DNA of 64,000 nt from Pseudomonas sp. LRP2-20 (GTDB lineage: Bacteria > Pseudomonadota > Gammaproteobacteria > Pseudomonadales > Pseudomonadaceae), in contig NZ_AP025944.1 of assembly GCF_024349685.1 (NCBI RefSeq), forward strand, positions 1,122,001 through 1,186,000. The letters run 5' to 3'. Below are positions 41,820-52,102 of the stretch, one piece after another; within the stretch, counting starts at the first letter, position 1; every line of letters begins with the position of its first letter. A program made the translations under genes and the position numbers. Below the pieces are notes generated by a model. That model saw only the letters and a list, made by a program, of their open reading frames with translations, was not told the origin of the DNA and searched no databases.

Positions 41820-43397
41820 ATGGCCCTCGACATTCACGCTCACCGTATCCTGATCCTCGATTTCGGTTCTCAGTACACCCAGCTGATCGCCCGCCGCGTG
41901 CGCGAAATCGGCGTGTACTGCGAGCTGCACCCGTTCGACATGGACGATGAAGCGATCCGCGAATTCAACCCGCGCGGCATCATCCTCGCCGGCGGCCCCG
42001 AGTCGGTCCACGAAGCCAACAGCCCGCGCGCCCCGCAGGCCGTGTTCGACCTGAACGTGCCGGTGCTGGGCATCTGCTACGGCATGCAGACCATGGCCGA
42101 GCAGATGGGCGGCAAGGTCGAAGGTTCCGACCTGCGTGAGTTCGGTTATGCCCGTGTCGACGTGGTCGGCAAGAGCCGCCTGCTCGATGGCATCGAAGAC
42201 CACGTCGACGACGACGGCGTGCTGGGCCTGGACGTGTGGATGAGCCACGGCGACAAGGTCACCCAGATGCCGGGCAACTTCCACGTGCTGGCCAGCACCC
42301 CGAGCTGCCCGATCGCCGGCATGTTCGACGATTCGCGCGGCTACTACGGCGTGCAGTTCCACCCGGAAGTGACCCACACCAAGCAGGGCGGTCGCATCCT
42401 GTCCCGCTTCGTGCAGGACATCTGCGGCTGTGAAGCCCTGTGGACCCCGTCCAACATCGTTGAAGACGCCATCGCCCAGGTGCGTGAGCAAGTCGGTTCG
42501 GCCAACGTCCTGCTGGGCCTGTCCGGCGGCGTCGACAGCTCCGTGGTTGCCGCACTGCTGCACCGCGCCATCGGCGACCAGCTGACCTGCGTGTTCGTCG
42601 ACAACGGCCTGCTGCGCCTGCACGAAGGCGACCAGGTGATGGCCATGTTCAAGGAGAACATGGGCGTCAAGGTGATCCGCGCCGACGCTGAAAAGCAGTT
42701 CCTCGACAACCTGGAAGGCGAAGCCGACCCAGAGAAGAAGCGCAAGATCATCGGCCGCACCTTCATCGACGTGTTCGATGCCGAAGCCAGCAAGCTGGAG
42801 AACATCCAGTTCCTCGCCCAGGGCACCATCTACCCGGACGTGATCGAGTCGGCTGGCGCCAAGAGCGGCAAGGCCCACGTGATCAAGTCGCACCACAACG
42901 TCGGTGGCCTGCCGGAGGAAATGAACCTCAAGCTGGTCGAGCCACTGCGTGAACTGTTCAAGGACGAAGTGCGCAAGATCGGCCTGGAGCTGGGCCTGCC
43001 GTACGACATGGTCTACCGCCACCCGTTCCCGGGCCCGGGCCTGGGCGTGCGTATCCTCGGTGAGGTGAAGAAGGAGTACGCCGACATCCTGCGTCGTGCC
43101 GACCACATCTTCATCGAAGAGCTGCGCAAGGCCGACTGGTACCACAAGACCAGCCAGGCATTCGTGGTGTTCCAGCCGGTCAAGTCGGTTGGCGTCGTTG
43201 GCGACGGCCGTCGCTACGCCTGGGTCGTGGCCCTGCGTGCCGTCGAGACCGTGGACTTCATGACCGCGCGTTGGGCACACCTGCCGTACGAGCTGCTGGA
43301 AACCGTCAGCGGCCGTATCATCAACGAAATCGACGGTATCTCCCGCGTCACCTACGACGTGTCGAGCAAGCCGCCAGCGACCATCGAGTGGGAATGA
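41820..43397 (+). CDS. guaA: GMP synthase (glutamine-hydrolysing)
   Basis: Converts XMP to GMP using ATP and glutamine nitrogen. The 525 residues comprise a class I glutaminase (nucleophile in [12 protein letters not shown] near 86, histidine-glutamate pair in [11 protein letters not shown]), an ATP pyrophosphatase domain with [18 protein letters not shown] near 230, and the C-terminal dimerisation domain. Second gene of guaBA, with an intrinsic terminator after it. Confidence 0.98.
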   Translation: MALDIHAHRILILDFGSQYTQLIARRVREIGVYCELHPFDMDDEAIREFNPRGIILAGGPESVHEANSPRAPQAVFDLNVPVLGICYGMQTMAEQMGGKVEGSDLREFGYARVDVVGKSRLLDGIEDHVDDDGVLGLDVWMSHGDKVTQMPGNFHVLASTPSCPIAGMFDDSRGYYGVQFHPEVTHTKQGGRILSRFVQDICGCEALWTPSNIVEDAIAQVREQVGSANVLLGLSGGVDSSVVAALLHRAIGDQLTCVFVDNGLLRLHEGDQVMAMFKENMGVKVIRADAEKQFLDNLEGEADPEKKRKIIGRTFIDVFDAEASKLENIQFLAQGTIYPDVIESAGAKSGKAHVIKSHHNVGGLPEEMNLKLVEPLRELFKDEVRKIGLELGLPYDMVYRHPFPGPGLGVRILGEVKKEYADILRRADHIFIEELRKADWYHKTSQAFVVFQPVKSVGVVGDGRRYAWVVALRAVETVDFMTARWAHLPYELLETVSGRIINEIDGISRVTYDVSSKPPATIEWE

Positions 43398-43421
43398 TCC
43401 CTACCCGCCGCTGAACGAGAA

Positions 43422-43449
43422 GGGCCTGCATTGCAGGCCCTTTTCATTT
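43422..43449 (+). terminator. terminator of guaBA
   Basis: GGGCCTGCA-T-TGCAGGCCC (43422-43440) followed by TTTTCATTT. It lies 24 bases after the guaA stop and ends before the convergent AraC gene. Confidence 0.85.
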
Positions 43450-43462
43450 GCGCGAGGAAAAC

Positions 43463-44407
43463 CTATTCGCTGCCCGGAGGGTGGCCGAAATAGGCCTTGT
43501 AGGCATGGCAGAAGTTGGCGGGGTTGGCATAGCCGACATGGTAGGCCACCTGCGAGACCTGCCAGCGCCGCTCCAGCAGCAGGCTGCGGGCCAGTTCCAG
43601 GCGTTGTTGCCGCACGTATTGCAGGATAGGCCGGCCAAATTCTTCGCGGAAAGCACGGCGCAAAGTGGTCTCACCCACGCCCAGCTGGCGCGCCAGGCTG
43701 GCGGCGGTTGGCGGAGCGCTCAGTTGCGCGTCGAGCAGGCGGCGCGCTTCGATGGCCAGGTCGCGTAGCCCGCGATCCGGCCTGTTCGTGGCTTGCGCAG
43801 GGCCGATCAGGTGGCGGGCCAGTTCCAGTACGATGGCCAGGCTCAGGCTTTCGCAATGCAGGCGCCTGAGCCCGCCGGTATAAGGTGACAGATACAGCTG
43901 CTGCAGCAGGCGGCTTACTGCCGGGCAGTGCGGCAACTGATCGAAACGCATGCCGTCTGCCGTCAAGGCCAGCAGGGGTATCAGCTGTGCTTCGTCCCGG
44001 GCCAGCTCATGCAGGTAGTCACCGGCAATACGCACGCCCGCCATGCGCGCATGGCTATCGGCAGGCAACTGGTCCTGCGCCTCCAGGCTCTCGCCGAGGC
44101 CTAGCAGGTGCAGCTGGCCTGGCGTGTAGCGGTTCAGTGTGCCATCGACCTTGTGCTGCCAGGCGCCATCGAACAGTTGCACGATGCACAGGCTCTGCGG
44201 CAGCACCTTGTCGATCTTCAGCGGCTCCGGGAACTGCAGGTTGCAATCGAAGTACTGCAACCCTGTGTGTACCGTCTGCGCCCGATAGTGCCCGGTTGCG
44301 CTACCCATTATTCGCGCCTTGCAGCTGTCCAGCACACCGGCTTCGGCGAGCGACCCCGGGCTGTCGAAGGAGAAGTCGGTGTCCAGGTAGGGGCTGGTCG
44401 ATGGCAT
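43463..44407 (-). CDS. AraC-family transcriptional regulator
   Basis: A 314-residue activator-type protein: N-terminal ligand-binding part (about 1-200) and two C-terminal helix-turn-helix motifs (ASLARQLGVGETTLRRAFRE and VSQVAYHVGYANPANFCHAY). The start at 44407 has AAGGAT upstream; the open frame extends to 44569 but those residues look like noncoding translation. It diverges from a four-gene cassette with an M48 protease (44583 onward), separated by 175 bases, so it may control that cassette. The effector is unknown. Confidence 0.9.
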   Translation of the reverse strand: MPSTSPYLDTDFSFDSPGSLAEAGVLDSCKARIMGSATGHYRAQTVHTGLQYFDCNLQFPEPLKIDKVLPQSLCIVQLFDGAWQHKVDGTLNRYTPGQLHLLGLGESLEAQDQLPADSHARMAGVRIAGDYLHELARDEAQLIPLLALTADGMRFDQLPHCPAVSRLLQQLYLSPYTGGLRRLHCESLSLAIVLELARHLIGPAQATNRPDRGLRDLAIEARRLLDAQLSAPPTAASLARQLGVGETTLRRAFREEFGRPILQYVRQQRLELARSLLLERRWQVSQVAYHVGYANPANFCHAYKAYFGHPPGSE

Positions 44408-44582
44408 GAGCGCTAAGCATCCTTGGTCGGCGGCGGCATGAGCACAAATGGTAACGCGCGCACATTTTCGGCAACAGCCATTGTGCGCGATGGGCCATCT
44501 TTTGTGCGAACCGGCCATGGGGGTTGGCAGTGCCGGCGCTGCTGTTTTCAATGGTCGATCGTTTCGCATCAGGATGGAAAAG

Positions 44583-45017
44583 ATGTTCGCTTATCGCAAA
44601 TGGGTTGCCTTGCTGGTGGCCTCGCTCATCTTCTGGCTGGGCCAGGCCCACGCAGAACAACGGCCGGATGTGGCCGAGCAGGTTGTCGCCTACATGGGGA
44701 CAGAGGGCGTCAAAGTATGGACGCTGCGCATTGGCGAGCGCGCCGCCAATGAAGCACTGGTTCAGATCGAAGGGGTTGATCACGACTGGGACATGCGCAT
44801 CCAGAAGATGCAGGTGGAGAAGACCACAAAGGACACCCGTTACTCGACGACGGTGGACGGCAAGAAGTTCGTGGTACTGGTCGTTCAAAGCGGCTGGGGC
44901 GGTGAACTGTACCTGCCCGGCGAGCCGCAACCGGTGCAGGTTGGCTATTCCGAGGGGCTGTCGCGTCAAGGCAATGCCCAGGCATTCCTGACCGATTACC
45001 TGGCCAAGCAGCAATGA
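44583..45017 (+). CDS. small secreted protein, first gene of M48 cassette
   Basis: A 144-residue protein with a clear signal peptide (MFAYRKWVALLVASLIFWLG, cleavage near QAHA-EQ) and a soluble mature part of about 118 residues with no cysteines. I recognise no family. AGGA lies eight bases before the ATG at 44583; an ATG at 44574 in frame is possible. It is followed after 19 bases by the next cassette gene in the same direction, so it likely works with them in the envelope. Confidence 0.75.
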   Translation: MFAYRKWVALLVASLIFWLGQAHAEQRPDVAEQVVAYMGTEGVKVWTLRIGERAANEALVQIEGVDHDWDMRIQKMQVEKTTKDTRYSTTVDGKKFVVLVVQSGWGGELYLPGEPQPVQVGYSEGLSRQGNAQAFLTDYLAKQQ

Positions 45018-45036
45018 GCAGGGAGAACGACTGACC

Positions 45037-45696
45037 ATGGTTGAACCTACCGATCCGCTGTCCGAGCTTTCCGGCTCGCTCGGCGAAGCCTATGACCAAT
45101 CCCGTGCAGCCCAGCGCGACCGGGTAATCGCCGAGCTCAAGCAGGTGATCGAGCGCGTACCGCCGCAAAGCGAGTTCACCAATTCCCGCCGTTACAAGGT
45201 CTGGGGGCCGATAATCCTGGTGGGCGCCCTGATCCTTCTGGGCGTCACCTTCAATTTGCAACGCATGGGGGCGGTCGCAGCGGGTGTCTTCATCGTCTGC
45301 ATTGCTGCTGCGGTGACCTGGCAGCACCGCAACGCTGGCACCCAGGTGTTCATGCGCCTGACACGTCGGCAGTTGTTCGTCGATACGCTGGATGCGCCGG
45401 TTGATATGGCCGAAGTCGAGGACATCGCGGTCAAGGATGAAGGCCTGGTCATGGTGCAGACGCTGGAAATGAGCAGCGAAGCCGCGCTGCCGAAGCATCG
45501 TGTGGTCAAGCTGCAGTTCTTCGGTAACCAGGCGATGGCACTGAAAAAACCACGACCGCAGATCCGTATCATGTCCGCCGGTCTGGCCTGCAATGGTCGC
45601 AAGCTGGACAACGAGGAAGTGCTCGCAATGCTGGCGGCCTACCGCGATGCGGCCCACGCGCAGCGGCAACTGGAACTGATGCAGGCAGATGGATAA
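45037..45696 (+). CDS. membrane protein of M48 cassette, paralogue A
   Basis: A 219-residue protein with a charged N-terminal region (1-50), two adjacent membrane helices (about 54-74 and 77-95) and a C-terminal soluble domain. The tail NGRKLDNEEVLAMLAAYRDA (from 186) matches the tail of the next gene product, so the two are paralogues. No known domain recognised. Its last eight bases overlap the next gene. Confidence 0.78.
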   Translation: MVEPTDPLSELSGSLGEAYDQSRAAQRDRVIAELKQVIERVPPQSEFTNSRRYKVWGPIILVGALILLGVTFNLQRMGAVAAGVFIVCIAAAVTWQHRNAGTQVFMRLTRRQLFVDTLDAPVDMAEVEDIAVKDEGLVMVQTLEMSSEAALPKHRVVKLQFFGNQAMALKKPRPQIRIMSAGLACNGRKLDNEEVLAMLAAYRDAAHAQRQLELMQADG

Positions 45697-46354
45697 TGCC
45701 GAGCGCGAAGCGCATCTGGCGTACCTGCAGGCACAGGCCGACGGTCCCCACGACAGCTTCGAACTGCTGGAGCGTTCGTTCGGCAAAGCGCTGGCTTGCG
45801 CCATAACCGGCCTGTTGCTCTGCGGCCTGGGCGCCTGGCTGGTCTGGCTGGCGTTGCTGTTCGGCGCTCAGGCCGGCAGTGGCGCGCTGTGGCTGCTTTC
45901 GGGCTGCGGCCTTGGCCTGCTCGCTGTGGGGCTGGCCGCTCTGGCCTGCTCCGCCGCGCTGTACCGCCGGCAGGGCAAGCGGGTATTGAGCGTGACACCC
46001 GATACCCTGTGCTTTGCCAATGCCCAGGCACCGACACCTCTGCATGCGTTCGACGGCTTCGAGGTCGAGCAAGGTTATTTCAGCACCCGCCTGATTTTCA
46101 CGATGGCGGCGTCCAGCCTCGCGCCCGCGCTGCTTCCGGCCAGTTTCAAAGGGCTGGCCTCGCCTGACGCGATCACTGTGGCCGGTGGCTTGCGCGTGCG
46201 TTTGTGGCTGTGCACACCCGTGGTGAACGGACGTCGTCTTGACCTGCAGGCGCTGGTGGACCTGCTCTATGCGTACCGGCAGGCCGCGCAGGCCAGGCAC
46301 ACCCTGGCACAGCTGTTTCCCGGCGTGGCATGCGTGGGGGTAAAGGCTCCATGA
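45689..46354 (+). CDS. membrane protein of M48 cassette, paralogue B
   Basis: A 221-residue protein with the same plan as its upstream neighbour: charged N-terminus, two membrane helices (about 36-58 and 67-91) and a soluble domain ending NGRRLDLQALVDLLYAYRQA (from 180). Its function is unknown. Its start overlaps paralogue A and its stop overlaps the M48 start (ATGA), which indicates tight translational coupling and a shared complex. Confidence 0.78.
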   Translation: MDNAEREAHLAYLQAQADGPHDSFELLERSFGKALACAITGLLLCGLGAWLVWLALLFGAQAGSGALWLLSGCGLGLLAVGLAALACSAALYRRQGKRVLSVTPDTLCFANAQAPTPLHAFDGFEVEQGYFSTRLIFTMAASSLAPALLPASFKGLASPDAITVAGGLRVRLWLCTPVVNGRRLDLQALVDLLYAYRQAAQARHTLAQLFPGVACVGVKAP

Positions 46355-47799
46355 AGCGCCTGGGTTGGGGGCTGGTCATGCTGCTGTTGCCGCTGGCGCT
46401 GTTCGGTTGGGCCACTGTGCAGCACTGGCGGGCGGAGACGGCGCAAGAGCAGGCGCGGATCACCCGGAAATGGCTGGCGGCACCCAGCGATACCCTGCTG
46501 CAGGCACTGCCTTGGGCTGCACGCAAGCAATTTGCCGGGCGCGTCGACACGCGTGAGGTGCTGCAGCGGCAGTTGGACGAACTCGACAGCGACCGTCAAT
46601 GGTTGAGCATGCGCAAGTCCATGGCCTGCCTCGGCGGCTGGCTGGCACTGGGCGCTCTGGTCGCCGGCATTGGCGCTTGGCTCAGGCTCAGAGTCGACGC
46701 CTGGCGCGCCTTGCGCTCGGCGCTCTACCTGCATCAGCGCATGACGGCCAGCTGGCGGGTGCTGGTGCGTTGGCTGAGCGCCTACATGGGCATGCTCGCA
46801 GGCTCGCTGTGCCTTTTACTGCTCTATGAAACCAGCGCCGGCTTGAGCCATGCTGCGCAGGGTGGCTTGACCGTCCTGGTCGTGGTACTGCCGCTGGCGT
46901 CAGTCTTGGCCGTCTGCCTGCGTACCCTCTGGCGAATGCGCCAGCAGTGGCCGCGCATGGGGGCGTCAAACGCTGGTTTTCTCGGCCGTGAGCTTGAACG
47001 GCAAGAGGCTGCGGCGCTGTGGCAATGGGTCGAAGGCCTGGCAGCGCACCTGCAGACACCGGTGCCGGACCATATCGTGGTCGGCATCGACCAAGGCTTT
47101 TTCGTCACCAGCGTGCCGATTGTGCTGCAGCCTGGCCAGTCGGCGCTCAGCGGACGAACCTTGTACCTGTCATTGCCGTGTCTCAGCGTCTTGAGCCAGC
47201 AAGAGGCCGCCGCGCTCATTGGTCATGAGCTTGGCCATTTCCGCAGCCGCGATACGGAGCAGGGCAGTGAAATCAATGCTCGCTTCAGCTTGATGTGCGC
47301 ACAGTTCTCGGCCATTGTCGACGCCGAGCGGGCCGTGGACTGGGTGGCCCGGCCAGTGGTGTGGATGGCCGGGCAGTTCCTGCATCACTTCCAGATCGCG
47401 GTGCATCACTGGGGGCGCGCGCAGGAATTGTTGGCGGATCGGGCCGGGGCCGAAGTGCATGGCCCGAAGCTGTTCGTTCAGGCGCTGCTGCGGGCCATTG
47501 CCTTGGGCAGGGTGGTCGATGCATTGCTGCTCGAACGCGGTGGCGAAGGGCTGCTTGCAGCGCTGACCCGGTACCTGCAGCAGGTGCCGTTGCACCTGGG
47601 CGAGGAAGTGCTCGGGCTGACAATGCCCCATCCCTTCGACACGCACCCACCCCTCGCCGCGCGCCTCGATAATCTGGACGTGATGCTTGACGCGGCGCTG
47701 CTGCAGGCCGCCATGCGCGAACCCTCTGGCCATGACCGGCAGTGGTTCAACCAGCTCTGTGGGGCTTCTGCAGCCAAGGTATGGACAGACTTCACTTAA
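46351..47799 (+). CDS. M48-family membrane metalloprotease
   Basis: A 482-residue zinc protease. Four hydrophobic segments fall in the first 190 residues (about 4-24, 91-112, 140-160, 172-190). The catalytic motif HELGH is at 292-296, and the third ligand is probably Glu359 in QELLADRAG, as in Ste24/HtpX-type M48 enzymes. It is much longer than HtpX (about 290), with a long linker between the helices and the active site. The start at 46351 is coupled to the gene before it. Likely a quality-control or processing protease of the membrane; the partner proteins upstream are uncharacterised. Confidence 0.87.
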   Translation: MKRLGWGLVMLLLPLALFGWATVQHWRAETAQEQARITRKWLAAPSDTLLQALPWAARKQFAGRVDTREVLQRQLDELDSDRQWLSMRKSMACLGGWLALGALVAGIGAWLRLRVDAWRALRSALYLHQRMTASWRVLVRWLSAYMGMLAGSLCLLLLYETSAGLSHAAQGGLTVLVVVLPLASVLAVCLRTLWRMRQQWPRMGASNAGFLGRELERQEAAALWQWVEGLAAHLQTPVPDHIVVGIDQGFFVTSVPIVLQPGQSALSGRTLYLSLPCLSVLSQQEAAALIGHELGHFRSRDTEQGSEINARFSLMCAQFSAIVDAERAVDWVARPVVWMAGQFLHHFQIAVHHWGRAQELLADRAGAEVHGPKLFVQALLRAIALGRVVDALLLERGGEGLLAALTRYLQQVPLHLGEEVLGLTMPHPFDTHPPLAARLDNLDVMLDAALLQAAMREPSGHDRQWFNQLCGASAAKVWTDFT

Positions 47800-47888
47800 T
47801 ATTTCCCATTTGCAGGTGTATCGTATTCGCCCTTCATCGCCAGCCGTGCTGGCAGCTTGATTTCGCAGAACGCGAGGTACCCGCACCG

Positions 47889-49271
47889 ATGTCCTTCACC
47901 CGTCGACAAATGCTCAAGGGCCTGACCGGCCTGGTTGTGGTTGGCCTGGGCGCCGGTGGCGCGGCGCGTTACTGGCTGGGCAAGGTCGAGGACGACAACG
48001 CCGGGCATGACTACGAGCTGATCGCAGCCCCCCTGGACGTCGAGCTGGTGCCGGGCTTCAAGACCGAGGCCTGGGCCTTCGGCCCTTCGGCGCCAGGCAC
48101 CGAGTTGCGTGTGCGCCAGGGCACCTGGCTGCGGGTGCGCTTCATCAATCACCTGCCGGTGGAAACCACCATCCACTGGCATGGCATTCGCCTGCCGCTG
48201 GAAATGGACGGCGTGCCTTATGTCTCGCAACTGCCGGTCAAGCCGGGCGAGTACTTCGACTACAAGTTCCGCGTGCCGGATGCCGGCAGCTACTGGTATC
48301 ACCCCCATGTCAGCAGCTCCGAGGAGCTGGGGCGTGGCCTGGTCGGCCCGCTGATCGTCGAGGAGCGCGAGCCGACCGGTTTTGCCCACGAACGCACCCT
48401 GAGCCTGAAGAACTGGCACGTGGACGAGCAGGGCGCCTGGCTGCCCTTCAGCATCCCCCGCGAGGCCGCGCGCAACGGCACCGCCGGGCGGCTTATCACC
48501 ATCAATGGCCAGGCCGATTCGGTCACCGAGCTTCCGGCCGGGCAGGTGGTGCGCGTGCGGGTGCTTAACCTGGATAACACCTGGACCTACCGCCTCAACC
48601 TCAAAGGCAACTGCGAGGCGAAGATCTATGCCCTGGACGGCAACCCGGTGACCCCTCGGGCACTGGATGATGATTACTGGCTCGGCCCTGGCATGCGCAT
48701 TTGCCTGGCCATCCGTATTCCTGAGGCGGGCGAGGAGGTCTCCCTGCGTGACGGTTTCGTGCGCCTTGGCACCTTGCGTTCGGTGGCCAGCAGCGAAGCA
48801 CCGGGCGAGTGGCCCAAGGCCCTGCCGGCGAACCCGATTGCCGAGCCGGACCTGGAGAATGCCGAGAAGCTCAACTTCAATTTCGAATGGGCAGCGAGCG
48901 TCTCGGTCACCAGCGACCCGGACAAGCCGTCGAGCATGTGGCAGATCAACGGCCAGGCCTGGGACATTACCGACAAGACCTGCGCCGACCGGCCGATCGC
49001 CACGTTGAAGAAGGGCAAAAGCTACATCTTCGAGCTGAAGAACATGACCCAGTACCAGCATCCGGTCCACCTGCACGGCATGAGCTTCAAGGTGATCGGC
49101 TCCAATCGCCGGCAAATCCCTGAGCCCTACTTCACCGACACCTACCTGCTGGGCAAGAACGAGCGTGCCCAGGTCGCCCTGGTGGCGGATAACCCAGGCA
49201 CCTGGATGTTCCACTGCCACGTCATCGACCACATGGAAACCGGCCTGATGGCCGCGATCGCGGTGGTCTGA
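47889..49271 (+). CDS. Tat-exported multicopper oxidase
   Basis: Periplasmic copper oxidase of 460 residues; may oxidise Cu(I) or phenolic substrates. The N-terminus SFTRRQMLKGLTGL is a twin-arginine signal. All copper motifs are present: HWHG (96-99), WYHPH (136-140), HPVHLHG and HCHVIDHMETG near the C-terminus; the final methionine fits a type 1 copper axial ligand. No methionine-rich CueO-type insert is evident. GAGGT precedes the ATG at 47889; the open frame from 47742 is not supported. The tadA start shares its stop codon. Confidence 0.92.
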   Translation: MSFTRRQMLKGLTGLVVVGLGAGGAARYWLGKVEDDNAGHDYELIAAPLDVELVPGFKTEAWAFGPSAPGTELRVRQGTWLRVRFINHLPVETTIHWHGIRLPLEMDGVPYVSQLPVKPGEYFDYKFRVPDAGSYWYHPHVSSSEELGRGLVGPLIVEEREPTGFAHERTLSLKNWHVDEQGAWLPFSIPREAARNGTAGRLITINGQADSVTELPAGQVVRVRVLNLDNTWTYRLNLKGNCEAKIYALDGNPVTPRALDDDYWLGPGMRICLAIRIPEAGEEVSLRDGFVRLGTLRSVASSEAPGEWPKALPANPIAEPDLENAEKLNFNFEWAASVSVTSDPDKPSSMWQINGQAWDITDKTCADRPIATLKKGKSYIFELKNMTQYQHPVHLHGMSFKVIGSNRRQIPEPYFTDTYLLGKNERAQVALVADNPGTWMFHCHVIDHMETGLMAAIAVV

Positions 49272-49750
49272 TGCGTCCGCAGATCATCGACCGCAGCCGC
49301 GATCAGGAATTCATGGCCCTGGCTCTGGCGCTGGCTGCCGAAGGCGCAGCCATGGGCGAGGTGCCGGTGGGCGCGGTGCTGGTGCAGCATGGCCAGGTCA
49401 TTGGCCAGGGCTTCAATCGGCCGATCATCGACAGCGACCCGAGTGCCCATGCCGAGATGGTGGCGATCCGCGCGGCGGCGAAATCCGCCAGCAACTACCG
49501 GCTGCCCGGCAGCACCCTGTACGTGACCCTGGAGCCGTGCAGCATGTGCGCGGGGCTGATCGTGCATTCGCGGGTGGCGAGGGTGGTTTTCGGGGCGCTG
49601 GAGCCCAAGGCGGGAATCGTGCAGAGCCAGGGGCAGTTCTTCGGCCAGGGCTTTCTCAACCATCGGGTGATGGTGGAGGGTGGGGTGCTGGCGCAGGAGT
49701 GCGGGCAGATCCTGAGCGACTTCTTCAAGGCCCGCCGGGCCAAGAGTTAA
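49271..49750 (+). CDS. tadA: tRNA-specific adenosine deaminase
   Basis: Deaminates A34 of tRNA-Arg to inosine for wobble reading. The 159-residue protein has the zinc and catalytic motifs HAEMVAIRAA near 57 and LEPCSMCAGLI near 87. Its ATG overlaps the TGA of the multicopper oxidase by one base. An essential gene in most bacteria. A long hairpin lies just after it. Confidence 0.97.
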   Translation: MRPQIIDRSRDQEFMALALALAAEGAAMGEVPVGAVLVQHGQVIGQGFNRPIIDSDPSAHAEMVAIRAAAKSASNYRLPGSTLYVTLEPCSMCAGLIVHSRVARVVFGALEPKAGIVQSQGQFFGQGFLNHRVMVEGGVLAQECGQILSDFFKARRAKS

Positions 49751-49758
49751 CCTGCTCC

Positions 49759-49790
49759 GGCCTCTTCGCGGGTTTACCCGCGAAGAGGCC
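49759..49790. terminator. bidirectional hairpin between tadA and mltF
   Basis: GGCCTCTTCGCGGGT-TT-ACCCGCGAAGAGGCC is a perfect 15-base stem made from the REP core. It sits between convergent genes and probably ends both transcripts, although T runs are short. Confidence 0.65.
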
Positions 49791-49799
49791 AGAACAGGT

Positions 49800-51305
<1,506 letters not shown>

Positions 51306-51382
51306 TTAGCTTGTCTGGTAGCGGGTTGTGTGGTTGGGGTGGGATTGCATCAAGGCCACCAGGGCCCGCCTTGAGATGATTG

Positions 51383-51951
51383 GCGCCTGTGAGATCGAGC
51401 GCCGCCCGCGCGGCGCATCGCGAGCTTTGCTCGCTCCTACGTTTGTTTCGGGCCAGTTACGCCTGTGACAGGCGCGCGCGACCGCCTTGTTGGTTCAACG
51501 CGATATTGCGCCATGCGCCAAGACGTTCGCGCGCAAATCCACCAGGAATGATTGGCCCGAAACAAACGTAGGAGCGAGCATCGCGAGCTTTGCTCGCTCC
51601 TACGTTTGTTTCGGGCCAGTTACGCCTGTGACAGGCGCGCGCGACCGCCTTGTTGGTTCAACGCGATATTGCGCCATGCGCCAAGACGTTCGCGTGCAAA
51701 TCCACCAGGAATGATTGGCCCGAAACAAACGTAGGAGCGAGCATCGCGAGCTTTGCTCGCTCCTACGTTTGTTTCGGGCCAGTTACGCCTGTGACAGGCG
51801 CGCGCGACCGCCTTGTTGGTTCATCGCGATATTGCGCCATGCGCCAAGACGTTCGCGTGCAAATCCACCAGGAATGATTGGCCCGAAACAAACGTAGGAG
51901 CGAGCGCAGCTCGCGATGCGCCGCGCGGGCGGCGCTCGATCTCACGGGCGC
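51383..51951 (+). repeat. palindromic intergenic element, copy 3, internally triplicated
   Basis: The left and right outer arms match the 243-bp element. The segment starting CATCGCGAGCTTTGCTCGCT recurs at 51416, 51579 and 51742, an exact 163-base period. The total length of 569 equals 243 plus two times 163. The units differ by only a few bases. It fills the mltF-purL gap with no gene. Confidence 0.92.
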
Positions 51952-52054
51952 TGAATCACTCAAGGCGAACCCCTCTCAAATTTGACCCCGAAGTCCGGTT
52001 CCGCCGCCCGGCAGCCATGGCTTAGAGCGGGTGCCGAAAGCCGTCGAATTAGGC

Positions 52055-52060
52055 TAGAAT
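52055..52060 (+). promoter_or_regulatory. possible -10 element of purL
   Basis: TAGAAT lies 43 bases before the purL ATG, in the 151 bases between the repeat array and the gene. The -35 region is weak, so this is tentative. Confidence 0.35.
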
Positions 52061-52102
52061 GCACGGCCTCTAAGCACACCCCTTCCTGAGGCTGTCCCGA
52101 CG

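Noticed and set aside
44448..44582. N-terminal extension of the first M48 cassette gene
   Set aside because: The extra residues come before a well-formed signal peptide that has its own ribosome site at 44583.
51383..51951. CRISPR array
   Set aside because: Three near-identical 163-base units with no unique spacers and strong internal palindromes; no cas genes nearby.
51380..52025. Series of short frames (60-75 codons) repeating the same peptides in the repeat arrays
   Set aside because: They exist only because the 163-base period and the arms lack stops; the same frames appear in both orientations and have no ribosome sites.
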